Program-made: the position numbers and the translations under genes
The notes under the pieces: model-generated
Databases searched by the model: none
What the model was told of the DNA's origin: nothing
The model's input: only the letters and a program-made list of their open reading frames with translations
Assembly (NCBI RefSeq): GCF_016907015.1
Contig: NZ_JAFBBE010000001.1
Coordinates: forward strand, 124,001 to 188,000
DNA: 64,000 bases
Reading direction: 5' to 3'
Source of the DNA: Oceanisphaera litoralis
Lineage (GTDB): Bacteria > Pseudomonadota > Gammaproteobacteria > Enterobacterales > Aeromonadaceae
Shown: positions 57,975 through 64,000 of the stretch, piece after piece
Layout of the letters: each line of letters begins with the position of its first letter
Position numbering within the stretch: the first letter of the stretch is position 1

Positions 57975-59197
57975 CGGCGTGCTCCCGGCTTGGCTGCTTC
58001 AAAATGCACCAGACCTATGGTGCCCTCGCGAAACCCTCCCTCGCAGTAGGCGAAGTAAAAGGCCCACAGCCGATGAAAATCCTGGCTGTAGCCCAGGCTC
58101 TTCAACGCCGGCTCCAGCTGATGAAAACGCTCGGCCCATATTTTCAGGGTCTCGGCGTAATGCTGGCCGTAATCCTGCAGCCGGGTCAGGGTCATGTCGG
58201 TCTGCTCTTTCAGGTGCCGGCACATTTCACTGACCGAGGGCAGACAGCCACCGGGAAAGATATAACGCTGAATAAAATCCACGCCCTTGCGATAGGGTTC
58301 ATAACGCTGATCGGTCATGGTAATGGCCTGGATCAGCAACTTGCCTTCGGGCTTGAGCAAACGATTGAGGGACTCGAAGTAGGTTGGCAGATATTCATGT
58401 CCCACCGCCTCAATCATCTCCACCGAGACCAGCTTGTCATACTGACCGCGCAGATCGCGATAATCCTGCTGCAGCAGTGTCACCAGCCCGCTCACCCCCT
58501 GCTGCTCTACCCGTTCGCGGGCATGCTTGAGCTGTTCGGCCGACAGGGTGGTCGAGGTCACCCGGCAACCGTAATGACGGGCGGCAAAACAGGCCAGTCC
58601 GCCCCAGCCGGTGCCGATTTCCAGCAGATGATCAGCGGGCTTCAGCTCGAGTCGTTCGCAAATCAGCCGTAGCTTGTGTTCCTGCGCCGTTTCCAGGCTG
58701 GCATCCCTGGAGGGAAACACCGCCGAGGAATACTGCATCAGGGGATCCAGAAACAGCCGGTACATGTCGTTGCCCAGATCGTAGTGGGCGGCGATATTGG
58801 CCCGGCTGCCGCTGAGGGAGTTACGATTGAAGCGATGCTTGAGCCTGTGCAAGGGAAAGGTCAACCAGCCCAGGCGCTGCTCCAGCCGGTCCAGCACCGG
58901 GATATTGCGGGCAAACAATTGCACCACGGCCGTCAGATCCGGGCTGTGCCAGCTGCCGTCCACCCAGGCCTCGGCCGCTCCTATGCTGCCGCCGAGCATC
59001 AAGCGCCGATAGGCACCGGGATCGAGCACCCTGATCCTGGCCTGCAATAGGGCCTCCCGGTCACCAAATTGAACGGTTTCCTGGCCTTCTTCTATGGTCA
59101 GTCCCGCGTCTTTCAGCCCGGCCAGCAGGGAAAAGGCCAGACGGCGTGTCCAGCGTTCCAGCAGTCTGGGCTCCGAGCTGTTGAACGTCGTTTCCAT
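57944..59197 (-). CDS. Cyclopropane-fatty-acid-synthase-family methyltransferase
   Basis: 417 residues. SAM-binding LLEIGTGWGGLACFAA (about 195-210), family motifs NIAAHYDLGNDMYRLFLD, MQYSSAVF, VSVEMIEAVGHEYLP, IQRYIFPGGCLPS and the C-terminal YCEGGFREGTIGL. It methylates double bonds of membrane phospholipid acyl chains. Operons of this composition may produce cyclopropane or other methylated fatty acids; the exact product cannot be read from sequence. AAGGAAG precedes ATG 59195-59197. Confidence 0.92.
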   Translation of the reverse strand: METTFNSSEPRLLERWTRRLAFSLLAGLKDAGLTIEEGQETVQFGDREALLQARIRVLDPGAYRRLMLGGSIGAAEAWVDGSWHSPDLTAVVQLFARNIPVLDRLEQRLGWLTFPLHRLKHRFNRNSLSGSRANIAAHYDLGNDMYRLFLDPLMQYSSAVFPSRDASLETAQEHKLRLICERLELKPADHLLEIGTGWGGLACFAARHYGCRVTSTTLSAEQLKHARERVEQQGVSGLVTLLQQDYRDLRGQYDKLVSVEMIEAVGHEYLPTYFESLNRLLKPEGKLLIQAITMTDQRYEPYRKGVDFIQRYIFPGGCLPSVSEMCRHLKEQTDMTLTRLQDYGQHYAETLKIWAERFHQLEPALKSLGYSQDFHRLWAFYFAYCEGGFREGTIGLVHFEAAKPGARRCLNGSGLNC

Positions 59198-59208
59198 CTT
59201 GGCTTCCT

Positions 59209-59928
59209 TCAAGAATGTGAATGATAGGGAATGCGTTTTAAAAACAGCCGTATCGCCTGCCAGTAGATACCGCGCACTATGGTCAGGGTCATCATCGGCC
59301 ACTGCAGCAAGGCCGCTTTCAGCGCAGTGCGATTAAAAGGGTGCCGTTGCAGACTCAGGGTGGCGTCAAACAACAGCGCCGGATCCCGGTTTTCGATGTG
59401 CACCAGTGCACGCAGTGCCGGTGGTGTTATCCGCCAGTGATACTGCATATCCAGGCTCATGAAGGGCGAGACATGAAACGCTTTTTCGGTCGGTGTCGTC
59501 TGCGCCAGATCCACCAGGTAACAGTGCCGCTGGTTCCAGGGCGTGTTGTGCACCTCCGCCAGCAGGTAACGGGCCCGGTCGCCGCGATAACAGAAAAACA
59601 GATTCACCGGGCTGAAATAGAGCCCGAAGCAGCGCACCTGCCCCAGCATCAATACTCGATCCAGCTCGCCGGTGTCGCCACCCAATCCCTCGACTGCTTT
59701 CAGTACCGCCGTTTTCAACGGCAGGGCCGGATCGCCCAGATAATCGCTGCGGCGAAAGCTCAGGGGCGCAAAGCGTTCGCAGGCGAATAACCGGCTCTGG
59801 GCGGCCAACTGTTCTACCTCGTCCAGATCCAATGCCAGCATGTAGAGGCCGTAGCTGAAGCCATGCGCACGGGGGGCATAACGACGGTGGCGCACCTGGC
59901 CTCGATAGATGGCGCTATGGAACCTCAT
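59209..59928 (-). CDS. DUF1365 family protein
   Basis: 239 residues. Start IYRGQVRHRRYAPRAHGFSY, then CFGLYFSPVNLFFCYR, LAEVHNTPWNQRHCYLVD and KAFHVSPFMSLDMQYHW are the DUF1365 hallmarks. Nearly always located between a flavin amine oxidase-like gene and a Cfa-like gene, as here. The start overlaps the upstream stop by 4 bp. Function unknown, probably lipid-linked. Confidence 0.93.
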   Translation of the reverse strand: MRFHSAIYRGQVRHRRYAPRAHGFSYGLYMLALDLDEVEQLAAQSRLFACERFAPLSFRRSDYLGDPALPLKTAVLKAVEGLGGDTGELDRVLMLGQVRCFGLYFSPVNLFFCYRGDRARYLLAEVHNTPWNQRHCYLVDLAQTTPTEKAFHVSPFMSLDMQYHWRITPPALRALVHIENRDPALLFDATLSLQRHPFNRTALKAALLQWPMMTLTIVRGIYWQAIRLFLKRIPYHSHS

Positions 59929-61172
59929 AGGCTGACTCCGAAGCGGGCACAGACATCGAGTGCACTGCTGACACCGTCTTCATGAAAACCGTTGTACCAG
60001 TAGGCGCCACAGAAGTGAGTCTGCTGCCGGCCGCAAATCTCGCCACGTCGGTGCTGAGCGTCGATGGCCTCGCGGTTATACACCGGATGGGCATAGGTGA
60101 AACGACGCAATATTCTGTCCGGATCGATGGCGTGACTGCGATTGAGGGTGACACAGAAGGTCTCTTGCGCGTCCAGACCCTGCAGTATGTTCATGTTGTA
60201 GGTGACCGCCGGCAGGGCATCCTCGCCGCCGTCCAGCCAGTAGTTCCAGCTGGCCCAGGCCCTTGGCTCACGCGGCAGCAGCCGGATGTCGGTATGCAAC
60301 ACTACCTCGTTATCGCGATACGCCAGCCCGCCCAGCACCTGCCGCTCGGCTTCGGAAGCATCCCCCAGCAATCTCAGCGCCTGATCCGAATGGCAGGCGA
60401 AAATCACCTCGTCGAAATGCTCGACCCCATCGGCGGTTTCGATACTTACCCCGGCCGAATGACGACGCACGGACAGCACCGGCGTCTTGAGCCGTATGTC
60501 CCCGAGCGGTGCGGTCAGCGCCGGTATATAGCTGCGCGAGCCGCCCTGCACCACATACCACTGGGGGCGGTTCACCAGATTGAGCAGGCCGTGATGATTG
60601 AAAAAGCGCAGAAAGAAGGCCAGCGGAAGCTCCCGGCTGTCGGCCAGCGACGAGGACCAGATGGCCGCCACCATCGGCAATATGTAATGTCCGCTGAAGC
60701 AGTCGGTAAAGCCGTAGCAGTCCAGAAAGTCGCCCAGGGTTTCGCTATCACTCAGGGTGCCGTCCTTGATCATTTTCTTGCACAGCAAATTGAAGCGCAC
60801 TATTTCGGCCAGAAAGCCGTAGAAACGCGGTCGCCACAGGTTGGTCCGCTGGGCAAACATGGAGCCCAGGGTATGACCCTTGTATTCAAGCCCGGTCTTG
60901 GCCTGATGCACACTGAAGCTCATCTCGGTGGCCCGGGCTCCTACGCCGATGCGCGCCAGCAGCCGCTGAAAATTCGGATAGGTTCTGTCATTGAACACGA
61001 TGAAGCCGGTGTCGATCGCCCGTGATATGCCACCCAGCTGCACATCGACGGTGGCGGTATGACCACCGAGATAGTCGTTGGCTTCAAACAGGCTGATTTC
61101 GTGCTGCCCGCTCAGCAGCCAGGCGCTGGTCAGGCCGGAGATGCCACTGCCAATCACGGCAATGCTGCTCAT
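59925..61172 (-). CDS. FAD/NAD(P)-binding oxidoreductase (amine-oxidase-like, lipid operon type)
   Basis: 415 residues. N-terminal dinucleotide-binding VIGSGISGLTSAWLLSGQHE followed by GGHTATVDV, and a C-terminal FAD-contact region (FCGAYWYNGFHEDGVSSAL). It resembles the flavoproteins paired with Cfa-like enzymes, proposed to oxidise or desaturate acyl chains. It overlaps both neighbours by 4 bp, so all are translationally coupled. Confidence 0.9.
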   Translation of the reverse strand: MSSIAVIGSGISGLTSAWLLSGQHEISLFEANDYLGGHTATVDVQLGGISRAIDTGFIVFNDRTYPNFQRLLARIGVGARATEMSFSVHQAKTGLEYKGHTLGSMFAQRTNLWRPRFYGFLAEIVRFNLLCKKMIKDGTLSDSETLGDFLDCYGFTDCFSGHYILPMVAAIWSSSLADSRELPLAFFLRFFNHHGLLNLVNRPQWYVVQGGSRSYIPALTAPLGDIRLKTPVLSVRRHSAGVSIETADGVEHFDEVIFACHSDQALRLLGDASEAERQVLGGLAYRDNEVVLHTDIRLLPREPRAWASWNYWLDGGEDALPAVTYNMNILQGLDAQETFCVTLNRSHAIDPDRILRRFTYAHPVYNREAIDAQHRRGEICGRQQTHFCGAYWYNGFHEDGVSSALDVCARFGVSL

Positions 61173-61897
61173 TGGTCATTCCTTACCGTGCGCCGCGCCA
61201 GCCGGGTCCAGAGCCAATGGGGCAACCAGGAGAGCAGGCGCAATACCGTGATGAAGCCAAAGGGAAAACTGATCTCGGATTTGCCTTTGGCGAGTCCCTT
61301 GCGAATGGCCGCACTGGCCTGCTCCGGTGACACCCGGCCGGGCATGGGAAAATCGTTTTTGCGGGTCAGCGGGGTGTCAACGAAGCCGGGCCGGATCAGG
61401 CTGACCGCGATATGATGCGGCGCCAGATCGATAGCCAGGGTGCGGGTCAGATAATCCAGCCCGGCCTTGGAGGCACCATAGGCCTCGGCCCGGGTCAACG
61501 GCAGAAAGGTCACCGAAGAACTGACCACCGCTATCCGCCCGCCCCGTTTTATCCTCGGTATCATTGCCGCCAGGCAGTTGGCGGTGCCGATCAGGTTGGT
61601 ATTGATCACCCGGGCGAAGAGTTCGGCATCAAACCGGCCGGCATCGTCGATGTATTCGCAATTGCCCGCGTTGAGGATCACCAGATCCAGCGGCGACAGC
61701 TCGCTCGCCGCCTGCTGTATCGACTCGGGTTGCAGCATGTCGAACACACAGAGCTCACCGTCGATGCCCGCCAGCGCCTGCTCCAGCTTTTCCCGGTGGC
61801 GGCCGCAGGCCACCAGTTGCCAGCCATCGCGGTGATAATCCCGGGCCAGTTGCAGCCCTATGCCCGAGTTGGCTCCGGTAATCAGTACCCGTTTCAT
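61169..61897 (-). CDS. Short-chain dehydrogenase/reductase
   Basis: 242 residues, classical SDR. Cofactor site TGANSGIGLQLA (residues 7-18), NAGN, and catalytic Ser-Tyr-Lys in VVSSSVTFLPLTRAEAYGASKAG (Tyr and Lys four apart). The C-terminus (LLSWLPHWLWTRLARR) is basic and hydrophobic, perhaps membrane-associating. Substrate unknown; in this operon possibly a lipid-derived carbonyl. Confidence 0.9.
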   Translation of the reverse strand: MKRVLITGANSGIGLQLARDYHRDGWQLVACGRHREKLEQALAGIDGELCVFDMLQPESIQQAASELSPLDLVILNAGNCEYIDDAGRFDAELFARVINTNLIGTANCLAAMIPRIKRGGRIAVVSSSVTFLPLTRAEAYGASKAGLDYLTRTLAIDLAPHHIAVSLIRPGFVDTPLTRKNDFPMPGRVSPEQASAAIRKGLAKGKSEISFPFGFITVLRLLSWLPHWLWTRLARRTVRNDQ

Positions 61898-62316
61898 TGG
61901 TCAAGCCTCCGTTTCAATGCCCGGATAACGCCACCCAGCAGCGGTAACTGCTCGTACAGCATGGCGCCCATGTCGAAATAATCGGTGTGCTCATACACCT
62001 GCTCGGCGAAACGCAGATGGCTGACGCCGGGCACCCGTACTTCCTTGCCGCCATTCAGACGAGGATGGGAAAAGCACATCTGCCAGCGTACAAAGGCTTC
62101 GTCGCCCTGCTCCATCACCTGTTCGATGTTGAAGCGACAGCGGGTTAGCCGGCTGAAAAGGCCTTCGAAATAAGACAACAAGGCCGCTATGCCCTGAATA
62201 TGATGAGCCGGATCGCTGAAGCAGATGTCGGGGGCATAGATATCGCGCAGCACTTCGAGATGATCAGCCGACAATCGCTGGTATTCCCGGCAGAACACCG
62301 CCAGCGCCGGGCTCAT
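61894..62316 (-). CDS. NTF2/SnoaL-like protein
   Basis: 140 residues. LEVLRDIYAPDICFSDPAHHIQG, LLSYFEGLFSRL and GDEAFVRWQMCFSHP are typical of the SnoaL-like nuclear-transport-factor-2 fold. Members act as isomerases, hydrolases or ligand binders. The start (62314-62316) overlaps the phrB stop by 4 bp. Common in light/singlet-oxygen operons next to photolyase. Confidence 0.85.
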   Translation of the reverse strand: MSPALAVFCREYQRLSADHLEVLRDIYAPDICFSDPAHHIQGIAALLSYFEGLFSRLTRCRFNIEQVMEQGDEAFVRWQMCFSHPRLNGGKEVRVPGVSHLRFAEQVYEHTDYFDMGAMLYEQLPLLGGVIRALKRRLDQ

Positions 62317-63722
62317 ACCGCCTCCCGGTCTTTCAGGGCATCGAACATGGCAATGGCATGCAACCGGGCTCTGGCATGATCGACCATCGGTTTGGGGTAG
62401 CTGTGTCCCGGCTGATGCGTATCCATCCAGTCGTGCGGCGCATGAATCACCCTGGCCGGCACCTCGGCCAGCTCCGGCAGCCAGCGGCGGATGAAGTCGC
62501 CCTCTGCGTCGAAGCGCTCGCCCTGAGTGGTGGGATTGAATACCCGGAAGTAGGGTGCGGCATCGGCGCCGGTGCCGGCGGCCCATTGCCAGCCGCCGTT
62601 GTTGGCCGCCAGCTCGCCATCGATCAGGCGCGCCATGAACCAGGCTTCGCCCCGGCGCCAGTCGATGTGCAGATCCTTGGTCAGAAAGCTGGCCACTATC
62701 ATCCGCAGCCGGTTATGCATCCAGCCGGTCTGCTTCAGGCAGCGCATGGCCGCATCGACGATGGGGTAACCGGTCTGCCCCGCACACCAGGCCCGAAATC
62801 CGTCGTCGTCCCGGCTCCATTGCAGTGCTTCGGTATCGGGCTTGAAGGCCCGCCCCATCGACAGCCGCGGAAAGGCCACCAGCAGATGGCGATAAAAATC
62901 CCGCCAGATCAGCTCATTGAGCCAGACAAAGCCCGGCTCGCCACGGCTGAACGGCAGTTGTTCCAGCTCGGCCTCGATGGCCGCCAGACACTGGTTGGGG
63001 GACAGAATGCCAAGCGCCAGATAAGGCGACAGGCTGCTGGTGCCGTCCTCGGCCGGAAAATCCCGTCGCTCGCCATAGTCGCGCAGCGACCGCTGGCAGA
63101 ATTGCGTCAGTCGTTGGGCGGCGGCGGCCTCTCCCGCCGGCCAGGCCTCACTCGATACCCGCTCGCCACTCAGACTCAGGGGCTCGCAAGACAGCGGCTC
63201 CCCCAGCGCCGCCGGCGCCGGCAACAACCGATAACCGCTGGCGCCTACCCGGGCCAGCCAGCTTTTGGCGAAGGGGGTAAACACCTTGTACATGTCGCCA
63301 CTGCGGGTTGTCAGGCTACCGTGATCGACCACGCAGTCGCCGTTATACACGCGACAGGGCATCGTCAGTGTCTGCTGCACCGCCTTGTCGCGCCGACGCT
63401 CATCGATGCCGATTTCCCGATTGGCGTAAAGGGCATCGAAACCGCGCGCTTCCACCCACTCGGCCAGCAGGGCCGGCACCTCGACAAAACGATCTGCGGT
63501 CAGCACCGTCAATGCAATCCCCAGCTGTGCCAGCTGCTCGTTCAGTGCCTGCAGGTTGCGGGAAAGAAAATCACGCTGCATGGCCGATTTTCCATGGTCC
63601 TGCCATTGCCCCGGGCAGTCGACATACACAGCGGTCACCTCGGCGCCGTCGGCGGCAGCGTCATACAGGGCGGGGTTATCCGCTACCCGAAAATCAGTTC
63701 TGAACCAGACCAAATGACGCAT
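62313..63722 (-). CDS. phrB: Deoxyribodipyrimidine photolyase
   Basis: 469 residues (E. coli PhrB 472). N-terminal antenna domain (HLVWFRTDFRVADNPAL), FAD domain with LSPYLALGILSPNQC, WLNELIWRDFYRHLL, TGYPIVDAAMRCLKQTGWMHNRLRMI and LTKDLHIDWRRGE plus NNGGWQWAAGTGADAAPYFR. These are the class I CPD photolyase motifs, including Trp of the electron-transfer chain. It repairs UV dimers using blue light. GAGGAA precedes ATG 63720-63722. Confidence 0.96.
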   Translation of the reverse strand: MRHLVWFRTDFRVADNPALYDAAADGAEVTAVYVDCPGQWQDHGKSAMQRDFLSRNLQALNEQLAQLGIALTVLTADRFVEVPALLAEWVEARGFDALYANREIGIDERRRDKAVQQTLTMPCRVYNGDCVVDHGSLTTRSGDMYKVFTPFAKSWLARVGASGYRLLPAPAALGEPLSCEPLSLSGERVSSEAWPAGEAAAAQRLTQFCQRSLRDYGERRDFPAEDGTSSLSPYLALGILSPNQCLAAIEAELEQLPFSRGEPGFVWLNELIWRDFYRHLLVAFPRLSMGRAFKPDTEALQWSRDDDGFRAWCAGQTGYPIVDAAMRCLKQTGWMHNRLRMIVASFLTKDLHIDWRRGEAWFMARLIDGELAANNGGWQWAAGTGADAAPYFRVFNPTTQGERFDAEGDFIRRWLPELAEVPARVIHAPHDWMDTHQPGHSYPKPMVDHARARLHAIAMFDALKDREAV

Positions 63723-64000
63723 TATGATTCCTCGCAATCTCGCTGGCCGTGACGGCAAAAGGCCGGTTCAACCAGCCTTGCTGCCGATAAAGCGTACCCA
63801 GTTCACCGATAAAAAAGCAGTCCCGCGGAAAGACAGAGTCCATGTCGTTGAACCAGCTCTGACTCAGGCCCGCCCCCAGTATCACCACCAGGACGTCAAA
63901 TTTGAGTCTTCCCTCCGCCAGCGGCAAGGTCAAGGGATCGAGCACGCCCAGATCCAGGCTGCGGCATTCCAGCCCCTGCAATTCATACTGGGACAGTATC
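63694..64000 (-). CDS. C-terminal part of a probable MerR-type regulator
   Basis: The gene continues past the right edge; about 102 residues are visible. It overlaps phrB by 29 bp. LECRSLDLGVLDPLTLPLA, KFDVLVVILGAGLSQSWF and FFIGELGTLYRQQG resemble the alternating strand-helix end of a Rossmann-like (cobalamin-binding-like) domain. Photolyase-first operons in vibrios and relatives often begin with a MerR regulator that has such a domain. No DNA-binding part is in the window, so this is a contextual guess. Confidence 0.4.
   Translation of the reverse strand, partial: ILSQYELQGLECRSLDLGVLDPLTLPLAEGRLKFDVLVVILGAGLSQSWFNDMDSVFPRDCFFIGELGTLYRQQGWLNRPFAVTASEIARNHNASFGLVQN

Overview
The window reads as a chromosome segment of a GC-rich gammaproteobacterium. 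Gene content and order (uvrY-uvrC-pgsA-tRNA, tig-clpP-clpX-lon-hupB-ppiD, gcvR-dapA-bamC, metK-sprT-endA-rsmE-gshB-yqgE-yqgF, dapB-carA-carB) point to an Aeromonadales-like marine lineage (Oceanimonas/Oceanisphaera/Zobellella type). The genus is an inference from synteny and protein flavour, not from a database match.

Layout. 1-1.7 kb: start of a ferritin-like gene, an L,D-transpeptidase-family protein and a lipoprotein. 1.8-4.6 kb: a small defence/addiction island with three toxin-antitoxin modules (BrnT/BrnA-like, Xre/RES, HicAB). 5.0-10.7 kb: tRNA-Leu and tRNA-Cys, pgsA, uvrC, uvrY, ppiD. 10.8-17.2 kb: the protein quality-control block hupB, lon, clpX, clpP, tig, all read leftward, with a sigma-32-like promoter before lon. 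17.5-20.4 kb: NAD-malic enzyme and a diguanylate cyclase. 20.7-23.2 kb: yffB, dapE, an M15 peptidase and ypfN. 23.4-28.3 kb: polB, bamC, a wrecked dapA, gcvR, bcp. 28.7-34 kb: a YeeE/YedE pair, a large GAF-PAS-GGDEF-EAL protein, an HbpS-like protein and an FKBP. 34.1-34.8 kb: an isolated integron cassette (attC plus a PIN-like gene). 35.4-43.6 kb: tkt, metK and the sprT-to-yqgF series. 43.7-53.4 kb: cold-shock gene, carBA, dapB, fklB, nagK, a small regulator, ompA. 53.5-56.4 kb: ychJ, purU, a DUF1244 gene, yfbR. 56.5-64 kb: a tightly overlapping leftward operon (phrB, NTF2-like, SDR, flavin amine oxidase-like, DUF1365, Cfa-like methyltransferase, DUF2878, CHI-like, DUF3833) of the kind linked elsewhere to singlet-oxygen/light stress and membrane lipid modification.

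The most unusual feature is a dispersed intergenic element, five good copies at 28.4-28.65, 35.2 and 54.9-55.15 kb. Each copy is a long outer stem enclosing two hairpins. Every one of the ten hairpin loops carries GGA although the stem sequences differ and co-vary. Two copies lie head-to-head inside a 357-bp MITE with Tn5/IS50-like ends. GGA displayed in a hairpin loop is the recognition signature of CsrA/RsmA, so these could be transcribed CsrA-binding elements. The same window encodes uvrY, the Csr-pathway response regulator. Other notable points: the single integron cassette with self-consistent boundaries, a dapA pseudogene in its conserved locus, an 11-bp tandem repeat ahead of dapE, and a terminator hairpin overlapping the clpP promoter.
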